This document shows positions 43,483 to 53,207 of a DNA stretch of 64,000 nucleotides, piece by piece. Origin of the DNA: JALHST01 sp038316335 (GTDB lineage Bacteria > Bacteroidota > Bacteroidia > Flavobacteriales > Flavobacteriaceae). A program made the position numbers and the translations under genes. The stretch's first letter is position 1. Every line of letters starts with the position of its first letter. The notes beneath the pieces are model-generated. The model saw only the letters and a list, made by a program, of their open reading frames with translations. It was not told where the DNA came from and searched no databases. The DNA lies in assembly GCA_038316335.1 (NCBI GenBank), contig JBBQAM010000010.1, forward strand, positions 26,076 through 90,075, written 5' to 3'.

Positions 43483-44193
43483 ATGATCCAAATAGAAAAT
43501 CTACATAAAAAATTCGCAAAAAACCTAGTACTTTCCGGTGTTGATCTGGCCCTTACCGGTGGCGGAATTTTTGCTGTCCTTGGGCCGAATGGATCGGGCA
43601 AGACTACGCTGATAAAGAGCATCCTAGGGATGGTCGTTCCGAGCAGCGGTGCAATATTGGTTGACGGAAAATCAATCAAGAACAATTGGAAATATCGTCA
43701 AGAAATTGATTACTTGCCGCAAATAGCAAATTTTCCAGGCAACCTTCGGGTGAACGAACTAATCCGAATGATTAAGGATTTGAGACAAAAACCAAGCAAT
43801 GAGGAGAAACTGATAGCCCTCTTTGGCCTAAAATCATTTCTTGATAAAAAATTAAGCACGCTTTCAGGCGGCACCAAGCAAAAGGTAAACATCGTATTGA
43901 CTTTTATGTTCGATAGCCCTTTGATGATCCTTGATGAACCCACATCGGGTTTAGACCCTGCTTCGCTAATACAATTGAAGGCCTTGATCCAGCAAGAGAA
44001 GGCAAAAGGCAAGACCATTCTGATTACTTCCCATATAATGCAATTTGTAGAGGAAATGGCCGATGAAATTATATATTTACTCGAGGGCAAAATATATTTT
44101 AGGGGAAGTAAGCAAGCTTTAATGAACAAGACCGAACAGAAAGATTTTGAACACGCCATTGCTGCCATCGCGAACATACCGACCAATGTTTAA
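43483..44193 (+). CDS. nosF: NosF ABC transporter ATPase
   Basis: 236 residues. Walker A GPNGSGKTTL (about 34-43), signature LSGGTKQKV (about 127-135), Walker B PLMILDEPTSGLDP. Powers the NosDFY complex that supports CuZ assembly. It overlaps nosY by 8 bases. Confidence 0.94.
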   Translation: MIQIENLHKKFAKNLVLSGVDLALTGGGIFAVLGPNGSGKTTLIKSILGMVVPSSGAILVDGKSIKNNWKYRQEIDYLPQIANFPGNLRVNELIRMIKDLRQKPSNEEKLIALFGLKSFLDKKLSTLSGGTKQKVNIVLTFMFDSPLMILDEPTSGLDPASLIQLKALIQQEKAKGKTILITSHIMQFVEEMADEIIYLLEGKIYFRGSKQALMNKTEQKDFEHAIAAIANIPTNV

Positions 44194-44968
44194 AATATTA
44201 AAATATAGTTTTTATGACCTTATACGTAGCCGTTGGAGCTATGTGTATTTTTTATTTTATTTGGCATTGGGGTTCGTTCTCCTATTTTTAAACAATGATC
44301 TTTCAAAAGCGGTGATTACCCTAATGAACGTCATTATCGTCTTGGTGCCTTTAATAGGTACCATCTTCGGGGTTATGTATTTTTATAATTCCAAGGAATT
44401 TACCGAATTGTTATTGGCACAGCCCTTAAAACGATCTTCTATATTCTTGGGGCAATATTTGGGAGTGGCAGGTTCATTGACTTTGAGCTTGGTATTAGGC
44501 CTTGGTGTTCCGTTCGTGTTGTATGGATTATTTAGAAGCGATACCATATGGGACTTTTCATTGTTGTTGATTACTGGAGCCTTTTTGACCTTAATTTTTA
44601 CAGCTTTGGCCTTCAATATTGCCCTTTCGAATGAAAACAGAATAAAAGGATTCGGTTATGCCGTCCTACTTTGGTTGTTATTGGCGGTGATTTATGACGG
44701 CTTGTTCTTATTGTCACTTATCGTTTTTGAAGAATATCCTTTAGATACGTTTTCTTTGGTGGCATCCATGTTCAATCCGATCGATCTTTCAAGAACACTT
44801 ATCCTATTAAAACTTGATATTTCGGCATTGTTGGGATATACGGGCGCGGTCTTCAAACAATTTTTTGGGACACATACGGGCTTGTTCGTCTCTATTTTTA
44901 TGCTTTTTTTATGGACCCTGTTACCAATTTGGCGTTTGGCCTATATTTCAAAAAGAAAGGACTTTTAG
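44186..44968 (+). CDS. nosY: NosY ABC-2 type membrane subunit
   Basis: 260 residues, six membrane helices, from ATG 44186 (MFKILKYSFYDLIRSRWSYVYFLFYLALGF). Partner of NosF. The start overlaps the nosF stop (ATGTTTAA), a common coupling; an upstream ATG at 44147 would lie deep in nosF. Last gene of the nos operon; the stop overlaps the stop of the convergent globin gene by 3 bases. Confidence 0.93.
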   Translation: MFKILKYSFYDLIRSRWSYVYFLFYLALGFVLLFLNNDLSKAVITLMNVIIVLVPLIGTIFGVMYFYNSKEFTELLLAQPLKRSSIFLGQYLGVAGSLTLSLVLGLGVPFVLYGLFRSDTIWDFSLLLITGAFLTLIFTALAFNIALSNENRIKGFGYAVLLWLLLAVIYDGLFLLSLIVFEEYPLDTFSLVASMFNPIDLSRTLILLKLDISALLGYTGAVFKQFFGTHTGLFVSIFMLFLWTLLPIWRLAYISKRKDF

Positions 44969-45360
44969 CTTTTAGTGCGGTGTTCATATATTTGAAGATA
45001 GAGCATGGTGCTCATTTTTTGCGCCCTGTTCTTGGCGATCCATGCGGTTTCACCCTCAAAAAGTTCATCTATGGTAGCAAACCATAGGTTGAGCCAAAGT
45101 CCGAAATGTTCTGAAGTTATGCTTTGGTTCATTTTGTCATCTACTTCTTGATGCGCGGTTACCGGATTCCCATAGTATTTTCGTTTTAGAAAAAGCTGGG
45201 TAACCCAGAAATCGGTCAGCAATTCAAAATGGCTCTCCCAATCGGTTATGATGGTATTGAAAATTGGCCCGAGGACCTTATCCATTCGTATTTTTGCATA
45301 GAAAGTACGTACCAAAACGTGTACGTCTTCCCTATTTTTTATGTCGGATTTTGATGCCAT
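44965..45360 (-). CDS. Group III truncated haemoglobin
   Basis: 131 residues. DVHVLVRTFYAKIRMDKVLGPIF, then the globin core WESHFELLTDFWVTQLFLKRKYYGNPVTAHQEVDDKMNQSITSEHFGLWLNLWFATIDELFEGETA fit group III truncated globins (His proximal ligand in SEHFGLWL). Binds haem; in relatives acts on NO or O2 or as a haem-linked redox protein. It is the last gene of the ABC export operon (21 bases after the LOG gene) and ends tail to tail on nosY, so it is placed with the nitrogen-oxide genes. Confidence 0.9.
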   Translation of the reverse strand: MASKSDIKNREDVHVLVRTFYAKIRMDKVLGPIFNTIITDWESHFELLTDFWVTQLFLKRKYYGNPVTAHQEVDDKMNQSITSEHFGLWLNLWFATIDELFEGETAWIAKNRAQKMSTMLYLQIYEHRTKS

Positions 45361-45381
45361 TATCTGCGGAAAAAATATAAA

Positions 45382-46134
45382 TTATCTAGTGCCATTACGT
45401 TCACCAAACCACCATTTAGACTTTATTGGTTTTTTTACCAAGTCAAATTTTTTGATGGAGTAGGTCCTTATATGTTCTGCCAATTCCTCTACCGAATCGG
45501 TCACATATAATAACTCCATATCCTTTTTGCTTATACTTTCGTTTTTTGCCATGACCTCAATATGATGGCAAAGTTCCTTGTGATATTCACGACCGAAGAT
45601 TACCACCGGAAAATCATGGATCATCTTGGTCTGGATCAAGGTAAGCGACTCGAAAAGTTCGTCCAACGTACCCATTCCCCCAGGCATGACCACAAAGGCA
45701 TAGGAATATTTTACCATCACATATTTACGAACAAAAAAGTAGGGAATATCAATCCATTTGTGCAAATAGGGATTTGGTTTTTGTTCTCTCGGTAAGATGA
45801 TGTTGCATCCCACAGAATATCCTCCTGCTTCATAGGCACCCTTGTTGGCGGCTTCCATGATCCCCGGGCCGCCACCGGTCATTATCGTAAATCCCATTTT
45901 GGCAAGTGTAGCGCCAACGGCTTCGGCTTGCTCGTAAAACGGACTATCGGAACCAAACCTCGCGGAACCAAAAACCGTGACACATGGGCCTATAAAATGC
46001 ATTTTTCGAAAGGCCTTGATAAAACTAAATTGAACCCTAAAAGTGAATAGGAATTCGCTTATTCTTGACCTTGGGCCACTCAAAAAATTTGATTCCTCAG
46101 GTTCTAGATGAAATCGGTTTGTATGATCTTCCAT
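45382..46134 (-). CDS. LOG family protein (cytokinin-riboside monophosphate phosphoribohydrolase-like)
   Basis: 250 residues, Rossmann fold of the TIGR00730/LOG family: VTVFGSARFG near the start, GGGPGIMEAANKGAYEAGG (about 86-104) and PGGMGTLDELFE (about 152-163), which hold the nucleotide and the catalytic Arg/Glu. Hydrolyses nucleoside monophosphates to base and ribose phosphate in known members; physiological role here unknown. Start overlaps the permease stop by one base. Confidence 0.87.
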   Translation of the reverse strand: MEDHTNRFHLEPEESNFLSGPRSRISEFLFTFRVQFSFIKAFRKMHFIGPCVTVFGSARFGSDSPFYEQAEAVGATLAKMGFTIMTGGGPGIMEAANKGAYEAGGYSVGCNIILPREQKPNPYLHKWIDIPYFFVRKYVMVKYSYAFVVMPGGMGTLDELFESLTLIQTKMIHDFPVVIFGREYHKELCHHIEVMAKNESISKKDMELLYVTDSVEELAEHIRTYSIKKFDLVKKPIKSKWWFGERNGTR

Positions 46135-47255
46135 TAGTTAACTTTTTTATAACCTAACACGGCGAAGCCATTCATTACTATGGCATAGGCAAGTGTCTTA
46201 AGGAATTGGGGATAAATATCCGAAATTCCGGCGCCTTTGAGCATAACCATACGCATTACCTGAACGAAATATTTAATTGGGTTGAACTCGGTCAAGAGCT
46301 GCGCCCAATAGGGCATACTTTCTATGGGGGTAAACAAGCCACTCATCAAAATAAAGATGACCATAAAAAACCAGGCGATAAACATCGCCTGCTGTTGTGT
46401 GTCGGTAAAATTCGAAATGAACAGCCCGATGCCCAGAATAACCAAAATATATACCACAGTATAGCCATACAACAAACCAATACTACCGACAATGGGGATC
46501 CCGAATAGCAACTTGGCGATAAGCAAGCCAACGGTCAACAGGACGAGTCCGAGGATTAAAAACGGGAATAATTTCCCGATGATAAATTGGTATTTTTTAA
46601 TTGGGGTTACATTAATCTGTTCCAAGGTACCGATCTCTTTTTCCCTAACAATGTTCATCCCAGAAAGAAAGAGGGTAACCATCGTGACCAAAATTACTAA
46701 AATGCCGGGTACCATAAACGTTTTGTAGTTCAGGGTTTCATTGTACCAAAAGGAAGGGATGGTCTCTATATTCAGAGGCACGTTTCCCTGCTGATCATAT
46801 TGCATCAATTTTACGCGTGCCTTTTGGTTGAATTGCTGCACAATTTGGTTTATATAAACATTCTCAACCCCAGCAGCGGCACCGTCGATGGCGTCGATCG
46901 TAACCGACAAGTCGGATCTTTTATATCTGAGAAGATTGCGCTCAAAATGGGAGGGTATTTCGAGGATTACCGAGACATTGCCGGCCAACATTGCTGAATT
47001 GGCCGCTTGTATCGAAGGAAATTCATTTACGATATCGAAAAACGAGGACACTTTAAATTTTTCGATCAATTCCCTTGAAAACGCTGTATGATCATGATCG
47101 ATATACGAAAATTTGATCGACTTGACTTCGAAGGTAGCCGCGTTCGACAAGATGATCAGTTGTATTAGAGGCATCATAAAAATAATGGGCAACATGGCTT
47201 TATTTCTAAAGATCTGTTTGAACTCCTTTTGTATGATATAACGTATTGTGTTCAT
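46134..47255 (-). CDS. ABC-2 type transporter permease (YbhR/S-like)
   Basis: 373 residues: N-terminal membrane helix (about 20-38), a large periplasmic domain (about 45-170), then five C-terminal helices with REKEIGTLEQINVTPIKKYQFIIGKL, the conserved coupling motif of drug-export permeases (EKERGTLEQL-like). It is one of two permeases of a heterodimeric exporter. The next gene upstream codes for the other. Confidence 0.88.
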   Translation of the reverse strand: MNTIRYIIQKEFKQIFRNKAMLPIIFMMPLIQLIILSNAATFEVKSIKFSYIDHDHTAFSRELIEKFKVSSFFDIVNEFPSIQAANSAMLAGNVSVILEIPSHFERNLLRYKRSDLSVTIDAIDGAAAGVENVYINQIVQQFNQKARVKLMQYDQQGNVPLNIETIPSFWYNETLNYKTFMVPGILVILVTMVTLFLSGMNIVREKEIGTLEQINVTPIKKYQFIIGKLFPFLILGLVLLTVGLLIAKLLFGIPIVGSIGLLYGYTVVYILVILGIGLFISNFTDTQQQAMFIAWFFMVIFILMSGLFTPIESMPYWAQLLTEFNPIKYFVQVMRMVMLKGAGISDIYPQFLKTLAYAIVMNGFAVLGYKKVN

Positions 47256-47313
47256 ATTTTAAAGCGAAATGCTAGCTACCAAGGTTTACACATTCATCCT
47301 ATATAGTTGTTTT

Positions 47314-48420
47314 TTATTCAAGTCGTATCTTATATTTTTTAATGCTTACCGCAATAAAAAACAGGGTCATGACCGTCAAGATCAGCGTTTCCTTCCAGAC
47401 ATAGCCAAGGCCAACCCCCTTCAGCATAATGCCTTTAATAATTATAATAAACCATTTGGCGGGAATGATGTTACTGATCAGCTGCAGGATAACCGGCATG
47501 CTGCTGATCGGGAATATAAAACCGGACAATAGGATAACAGGGAGCATCAGACCCATTAATGAAAGCATCATGGCAGTTTGCTGGGAAGCTGAAACCGTGG
47601 AAATTAGTATGCCCAATGAAAGGGCATTTACAATAAAAAGGATGCTTTCGATCCCTAACAGTATCAGGCTTCCCTGTACGGGCATTTTAAAAACGAAAAT
47701 ACTTAGTAAGATAATGACGGTTGCATTTATAACAGATAAAAAGATATAGGGTACTACTTTGCCCAGCACGACCTGAATGGGCTTTAAAGGTGATACCAAT
47801 AATACTTCCATGGTCCCTAATTCTTTTTCGCGGGTAATTGAGATTGAAGTCATCATGGCCGAGACCAACATTAGAATAACGGTCATTACCCCGGGCACGA
47901 ACATATATACACTTTTGAGTTCTGGATTATAGACCAAACGTGTCTTTGGCACAATTAAATAGCTTAATTGAACATCTTTATTTATTTTTTGTTGATAGGA
48001 CAATAAAATAGCGGCTATATAACTACTGATCGCATTGGCGGTGTTCGGATCCGTGGCATCTGATATAACCTGGACAGTCGCCTTTTTTTCGGTCACCAAT
48101 TTTTTGCTAAAATCCCTTTCAAATATCAGGACCGCTTTTATTTCACCTTTTTTAAAAGCAGCTTCAATGGCTTCTTCATTTTTGACAAATTGTTTTATTT
48201 CAAAATATTTTGAGGAAGCGATCGAATTAATAAGTTCAATTGTCGTAGCATCCTTGGAATGGTCTAGAATGGCTATATCTACCTTGTTGATTTCATTGGT
48301 GATTGCGAAACCGAATAACATAACCTGCACGATTGGCATCCCAAAAAGGATGAACAAGGTGCGTTTGTCTCGTACGATGTGATAATACTCCTTTTTTATA
48401 AACCCAATAAATCGTTTCAC
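47314..48420 (-). CDS. ABC-2 type transporter permease (YbhR/S-like)
   Basis: 368 residues, same layout as the permease at 46134 (helix 1 about 20-38, periplasmic domain, then REKELGTMEVLLVSPLKPIQVVLGKVVPYI and five helices). Together with the two ATPases and the membrane fusion protein it forms an E. coli YbhGFSR-like exporter. What it exports cannot be read. Confidence 0.88.
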   Translation of the reverse strand: MKRFIGFIKKEYYHIVRDKRTLFILFGMPIVQVMLFGFAITNEINKVDIAILDHSKDATTIELINSIASSKYFEIKQFVKNEEAIEAAFKKGEIKAVLIFERDFSKKLVTEKKATVQVISDATDPNTANAISSYIAAILLSYQQKINKDVQLSYLIVPKTRLVYNPELKSVYMFVPGVMTVILMLVSAMMTSISITREKELGTMEVLLVSPLKPIQVVLGKVVPYIFLSVINATVIILLSIFVFKMPVQGSLILLGIESILFIVNALSLGILISTVSASQQTAMMLSLMGLMLPVILLSGFIFPISSMPVILQLISNIIPAKWFIIIIKGIMLKGVGLGYVWKETLILTVMTLFFIAVSIKKYKIRLE

Positions 48421-48575
48421 TTCGTGTGGGTGGTTTTCTGAATGGTTTTTGCTTCGAAAATTCGTTGAACACGCTTTTTTTCTTGAATGCTTTCGACCCT
48501 TCGAAAGGTTGTGTCAATCGTTTTCTTGCGTTTTGCGTTTGCCGCTAACGCAGGCTTGTTCTGGTTTCTATCTCT
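48421..48575. other. Gap with short inverted repeats
   Basis: Between ATPase and permease genes. CTTTCGA/TCGAAAG (48490-48507, loop CCCT) and TGCGTT/AACGCA (48534-48552) can form small hairpins but lack T runs. Possibly processing sites or noise. Confidence 0.35.
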
Positions 48576-49310
48576 TTACGTACTATTTCGCGCTAATTTT
48601 AGGAATACTTGATTCATTGATTCGACTTGATAGTGATCTTTTAAATTCTTGGGACTATCCAAGGCTGCTATTTTTCCTTCGACCATGATCGAGACCCGAT
48701 CACAATATTCTGCTTCGTCCATATAGTGTGTGGTCACAAAAACGGTGATGCCCCTATGAGCTTCCCGGTAGATCATTTCCCAGAATTGTCTGCGTGTTAT
48801 CGGATCGACCCCACCCGTTGGTTCATCTAAAAAAATGATTTTAGGATCGTGCAACAGCGCTACTGAAAATGCTAATTTCTGTTTCCACCCTAATGGAAGG
48901 GCCCCGACCAATTTGTTTGCCATTTTCTCAAGGCCGAGGTCTTGGATCAAAAACTTGCTTTTTTCTTTGATCTGGTTTTTTTTTAAGCCATAGATTCCTC
49001 CAAAAAAAGTGATATTGTCCGCTATCGTCAAGTCATTGTATAAGGAAAAACCCTGACTCATATACCCGATACCTTTTTTTACTTCCTCAGAATGTTTCCT
49101 TACATCAAAACCGGCAACGGTAGCCCTTCCCGAGGTGGGTTTTGAGATACCGATCAGCATTTTCATCGCCGTGGTTTTTCCCGCCCCATTGGCGCCTAGG
49201 AAGCCAAAGATTTCTCCTTTCCCTACCTCGAATGAAATGTGGTCGACTGCGGTGAAAGCACCGAACATCTTGGTTAGGTCTTTGACTACTATAATGTTTT
49301 CTATTTGCAT
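48576..49310 (-). CDS. ABC transporter ATPase (YbhF-like half)
   Basis: 244 residues from ATG 49310 (MQIENIIVVKDLTKMFG). Walker A GANGAGKTT, LGWKQKLAF-type signature (ALPLGWKQKLA, unusual relative to LSGGxxQ), Walker B IIFLDEPTGGVDP. In E. coli YbhF two such domains are fused; here two separate genes encode them. The frame starts upstream at 49370, but that would add a spurious 20 residues. Confidence 0.9.
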   Translation of the reverse strand: MQIENIIVVKDLTKMFGAFTAVDHISFEVGKGEIFGFLGANGAGKTTAMKMLIGISKPTSGRATVAGFDVRKHSEEVKKGIGYMSQGFSLYNDLTIADNITFFGGIYGLKKNQIKEKSKFLIQDLGLEKMANKLVGALPLGWKQKLAFSVALLHDPKIIFLDEPTGGVDPITRRQFWEMIYREAHRGITVFVTTHYMDEAEYCDRVSIMVEGKIAALDSPKNLKDHYQVESMNQVFLKLARNST

Positions 49311-49400
49311 TATGCGATTAGATATCACTTTCGACCACAAGGATTCCCTATGTTCCGGATAGTAAGGCAATAAGGACTCCAGTCCGATTACATGCGCCGT

Positions 49401-50303
49401 TTATTCCGAGAGTTCCATGAAACTGTCCTCAATAGTGGCCATTGTTTCGATTACTTCTATATCGGTATGGTTTTTTTCTTTTAAATAACGTATTAAATCA
49501 TGGGGCTTAAAATCGGTTTTGTTCGACGTAAAATGCATATATTCTCCAAAAGGGTATACACTATGTGTCTGTTGATAGGCTTTTAGATCCTGTATGAGTT
49601 GATAGGTTTCCGAAGCGCGGACTTTATAAATCCTTGTCGGGAAGGCGGCCATAATCGCCGAGGGCGTATCGACCTTCAATATTTTTCCGTTGGTAATCAA
49701 AGCAATCCGATCACACAACGAAGCCTCGTCCATATAAGGTGTTGATACTAGGATGGTGATGCCTTTTTGTTGTAATCGCTTTAACATATCCCAAAATTCG
49801 GTGCGCGATACAGGATCGACCCCCGTTGTAGGCTCATCTAAAAAAAGCACTTTGGGCTTGTGTATCAGGGCGCAACAGAGAGCCAGCTTTTGCTTCATGC
49901 CTCCTGATAGTTTTCCAGCCCTACGCTCTTTAAATGGCTCGATCTGACTATAGATTTCCTTGATCAGATCGTAATTTTCATCTAGGGTCGTGCCAAAAAT
50001 CGTGGCAAAAAAATTCAAATTTTCGGCAACCGAGAGATCCTGGTAAAGGGAAAATTTTCCAGGCATGTAACCTACCAGGTTCCGTATAGACTTGTAATCT
50101 TTTAAGACATCATAACCAACTACAGTGGCCTGGCCCTCGTCTGCTACCAATAGCGTTGTCAAAATGCGGAACAAAGTGGTTTTGCCCGCCCCATCGGGGC
50201 CAATAAGTCCGAACAGCTCACCACCATCGACATCGAACGAAATGGCATTCAAGGCCTTTGTTTGGCCATATGATTTGCTGATGTTGTTAAGGGTGATCGA
50301 CAT
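49401..50303 (-). CDS. ABC transporter ATPase (YbhF-like half)
   Basis: 300 residues: Walker A GPDGAGKTT (Asp in place of Asn), signature LSGGMKQKL, Walker B VLFLDEPTTGVDP, and a C-terminal extension (about 220-300; IYKVRASETYQL...) common to drug-export ATPases. Counterpart of the 48576 ATPase. Confidence 0.91.
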   Translation of the reverse strand: MSITLNNISKSYGQTKALNAISFDVDGGELFGLIGPDGAGKTTLFRILTTLLVADEGQATVVGYDVLKDYKSIRNLVGYMPGKFSLYQDLSVAENLNFFATIFGTTLDENYDLIKEIYSQIEPFKERRAGKLSGGMKQKLALCCALIHKPKVLFLDEPTTGVDPVSRTEFWDMLKRLQQKGITILVSTPYMDEASLCDRIALITNGKILKVDTPSAIMAAFPTRIYKVRASETYQLIQDLKAYQQTHSVYPFGEYMHFTSNKTDFKPHDLIRYLKEKNHTDIEVIETMATIEDSFMELSE

Positions 50304-50423
50304 ACTAGGTTCTCGGATAAGGTGTTCGTGGTTTGGAGCCGCAATGGTTCGTATTTGGCCAAATCAAATTGAAAAAGGGGCAGCACCAAACACATGGCAT
50401 ACCGCAGGGTTCCATGGTTGCTT

Positions 50424-51338
50424 TTATTTACCGGATGCCTCGCTTGTATACTCCGCTCCAATCCACATCTCTGCGGGCATCCCGATTTTTAAACTACCAT
50501 CATTTTTGACCATTATTTTTACGGCATAGACCAAACTAACCCGCTCCTCTTTGGTCTGTATTATTTTTGGGGTGAACTCAGCCGTATCCGAAATCCATGA
50601 TACCGACCCAGGAAACGATTTCATATCGCCAACAGCATCGATTTTTACCGTTACATCTTGGCCGATTTTTATCGAAGGAAGTTGTTTTTCACTAACATAG
50701 ACTCGAAGTATCATGTTGTCAAGGTCCGCAATTTTAAACAAGGGTTTGCCATAGGTTGCAACTTCATTCGGTTCAACATATTTAACCAAAACCGTTCCCT
50801 GGAGTGGGTTGGTGATGCTGCTTTTTTTGATTTGATCGTCGATTATTTCCATTTGTACTTCAACGTTTTTAACCTCATGTATAATGGGGGCATTTTGGGT
50901 TTCAACACTTATTATTTGTTGTTTAAGTATGTCGACCTGCGCATTGATATCATCAACTTGTTTTTGGGTTGCGGCATTTTCTTTTTTCAAATTTTCAAGC
51001 CTGACCTGACTTAGCTGCGCTAATTTGAGTTGCTCCTTTAGAACTTCACGTTGGGAAAGTACATTTCGGGATTTTGAGGCTATTGTGGCCTTCGATGCCA
51101 GAAGCTGATTTTTTTGCAATGAAAACTGAATCGTATCGATGAGACCAACCACCTTATTTTTTTCGATCACATCCCCTTCTTCCAAATCAAGGGATACGAT
51201 TCTGCCGTTGGCCTCAGCTGCCACAATGGTCTCGGTGGCCTCAAAATTACCATAGCCATCAGCCTTCCGGCTTTTGTCATTACAGGATAAAGTTCCCGTA
51301 ATCAGTATCAAATAAAGGATAGTTTTCAATCGCGACAT
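50424..51338 (-). CDS. HlyD-family membrane fusion lipoprotein (YbhG-like)
   Basis: 304 residues. Signal with lipobox (LILITGTLSC, about Cys19). Barrel-sandwich strands (ATETIVAAEANGRIVSLDLEEGDVIEKNKVVGLID), a long coiled-coil hairpin (about 75-165) and a beta-barrel (RVYVSEKQLPSIKIGQDVTVKIDAVGDMKSFPGSVSWISDTAEFTPKIIQTKEERVSLVYAVKI). Links the ABC transporter to the outer membrane. First gene of the operon. Upstream 51339-51898 shows no clear FNR-type promoter. Confidence 0.9.
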   Translation of the reverse strand: MSRLKTILYLILITGTLSCNDKSRKADGYGNFEATETIVAAEANGRIVSLDLEEGDVIEKNKVVGLIDTIQFSLQKNQLLASKATIASKSRNVLSQREVLKEQLKLAQLSQVRLENLKKENAATQKQVDDINAQVDILKQQIISVETQNAPIIHEVKNVEVQMEIIDDQIKKSSITNPLQGTVLVKYVEPNEVATYGKPLFKIADLDNMILRVYVSEKQLPSIKIGQDVTVKIDAVGDMKSFPGSVSWISDTAEFTPKIIQTKEERVSLVYAVKIMVKNDGSLKIGMPAEMWIGAEYTSEASGK

Positions 51339-51880
51339 GCAACTATTATTTTGGATTCATTGGCATAAAAACCGGCTTATCAAAAAAGTGGGGGCTGAAT
51401 CAATTACGCAAATACGTACCCTTTTTGCCCCTTTGTCGTGTTGACCAGCATACCTTTTTCAGCTACCATTACCTTTTGTTTATCCATTCGTTTTAATTAC
51501 CTGCTTTCCAGAATCGGCATACCTCCTTGTATTAGAATCCCGGAATTCATGGGAACGTTTACAGTTGTATAAGATAAAAGGCCATTACCTTGGTAGCAAA
51601 GGCACCAAGCCCCCGTCATCGATTGGCTATTAAAATTGTATCAGAAATGACAATGGACCATCGTTTATTTTGTGAAACATGAATTTAAAAACAAAATTGG
51701 GATAATCGCCCAATTAAAGCATAATTATTACGTGCAATTAGTCATTTTCCCCAATAAAATCGGCCTACCCTAAACTGATCCTCTACTTTTTAAAATTCCC
51801 CATCTTGCAGTGATTCCTGTTCTATTATTCTGGCCCAATGGTTTCGTTGATTGAATACACTAAGTTTCGAGCAACAATCT
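51339..51880. other. Intergenic stretch without a gene
   Basis: About 540 A+T-rich bases between the HlyD start and the cbb3-cluster terminator. A half-matching TGACAATGGACC at 51648 lacks a good right half and a -7 box. No conserved open frame was seen. Confidence 0.5.
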
Positions 51881-51900
51881 AAAAAAGCCCGTACAGGGCT
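51881..51900 (-). terminator. Intrinsic terminator at the end of the cbb3 cluster
   Basis: On the - strand AGCCC-TGTAC-GGGCT then TTTTT (51900 to 51881); it overlaps the stop codon of the SafE-like gene and ends the oxidase-assembly transcript. Confidence 0.82.
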
Positions 51901-52600
51901 AATGGCAGTCCATCTCAGCCGACACAAGATGATTCATTGGTTTTGGGGATACATAGGGGATGCCTAATCCCAATCCGCGTAAAATGAAAAGAAGTCCCAT
52001 AATTACTACAAAAACCGGAATCAGTTTTTGCACTTTGCTTCGTATGGGCCCTTTTAATAAGTTGCTCAAATAAACGGCCGTTGTCATCAAGGGTATGGTG
52101 CCGATACCGAATACTATCATATACAAACTGCCTTTAAACGTATTTCCCATGGCAATGGCTCCAAAGAGGGCTATGTACACCAAACCACATGGTAAGAAGC
52201 CGTTTAAAAAACCGATGGTCAAGAAGGTATCTGGCGTCTTTTTTTTCAACTCCTGCCCTAATTTGTTCTTGATTTTTGAAATTATTTTATAAACGGGTTT
52301 CGAAAAATTGTATTTCGAGAACATAGTACTTGGTATGAGTACCGCCACAATCATCATGATGCCAATGATGATTGAAAGTTTCTGTTGCAATCCGAAGATA
52401 TAGAGCCCTTTGCCCAAGAGTCCGAAAACAAGTCCTATAATCCCATACGCCATTAATCTCCCAAAATGGTAAATAAAGATCTGCGTAACTTTTTTAAGTT
52501 GGTTCGATCTATCTACAGGCAGCATAAAAGCAATGGGACCGCACATGCCGATACAGTGCAGACTTCCGAATAATCCCAAAATGAAGGCCGATAGTAACAT
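51899..52600 (-). CDS. SafE/TauE-like membrane protein of cbb3 biogenesis
   Basis: 233 residues, about six membrane helices. The family marks are GSLHCIGMCGPIAFML (Cys pair near 16-20) near the N-terminus and GFLPCGLVYIALFGAIAMG (Cys in a Pro-Cys) in the middle, typical of the DsbD-like/sulfite exporter-like proteins at the end of Bacteroidetes cbb3 clusters. Likely copper or thiol-redox delivery for oxidase assembly (inference). Its gene follows fixH. Confidence 0.87.
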   Translation of the reverse strand: MLLSAFILGLFGSLHCIGMCGPIAFMLPVDRSNQLKKVTQIFIYHFGRLMAYGIIGLVFGLLGKGLYIFGLQQKLSIIIGIMMIVAVLIPSTMFSKYNFSKPVYKIISKIKNKLGQELKKKTPDTFLTIGFLNGFLPCGLVYIALFGAIAMGNTFKGSLYMIVFGIGTIPLMTTAVYLSNLLKGPIRSKVQKLIPVFVVIMGLLFILRGLGLGIPYVSPKPMNHLVSAEMDCH

Positions 52601-52754
52601 TTTTTATTTTGACACTAGAAGTTTTAAAAGCCTACAACTTGACTTTTAGTTTCTATGAATTAATTCAAACCCAAACTTGCATAGGTTGTATTTCCGGTTT
52701 ACTTTGAATTTTGCAAATTTGTGGTTCAGGTATTGGTTTTCAACAGTCTGACCA

Positions 52755-53207
52755 CTATTTTAAATAGGTAATACTTTCTTTGTGCAAATACTTTTTTCCT
52801 TCGTATTCCCAAGAAACTTTAATGTCCCAGCGACCATCCAACAAACGTTTGTCGGGTATGAGCAAATGTAAATCGGATAGACGTAAGGAAACATCAAAAT
52901 CCAATAGTTTATTAGATGGTCTGTACAGGGACACCGTACCTATAACTGAATCACTGCGATATTCTTCCGGAAACTCCAGAAGCAATCCTTCGGTCGTTCT
53001 ATTGATTTTTATGGGGATCTTGGCATCACGCGCATTGGTCTCGGCATTGATTTCGTTTTGATAGTTCAGCTCCGCCTTATAATAATCCTCGGTGACCAGA
53101 TCATGGTGTGCGCGGTCATCGGTCGACATGCGAATGACAAAAAATAAGATAAAGCTTATAAAGACCGCGAAGGCGATTAAGATACCTGTTCCCCAATTTA
53201 TCTTCAT
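52755..53207 (-). CDS. ccoH: FixH/CcoH family cbb3 assembly protein
   Basis: 150 residues: one N-terminal membrane helix (about 5-27; WGTGILIAFAVFISFILFFVIRM) and a periplasmic domain with the FixH features (HHDLVTEDYYKAELNYQNEINAE, then ending YDVKVSWEYEGKKYLHKESI). Takes part in cbb3 assembly in the inner membrane. Gap of 184 bases separates it from ccoG upstream. Confidence 0.88.
   Translation of the reverse strand: MKINWGTGILIAFAVFISFILFFVIRMSTDDRAHHDLVTEDYYKAELNYQNEINAETNARDAKIPIKINRTTEGLLLEFPEEYRSDSVIGTVSLYRPSNKLLDFDVSLRLSDLHLLIPDKRLLDGRWDIKVSWEYEGKKYLHKESITYLK

Noticed and set aside
48490..48552. Small hairpins between two ABC genes as a terminator
   Set aside because: Stems of 6-7 bp without T runs; insufficient for an intrinsic terminator.
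51648..51660. TGACAATGGACC, resembling the FNR-type box, upstream of the HlyD operon
   Set aside because: The right half is broken (GACC, not RTCA) and no -7 box lies 35 nt away in either direction.
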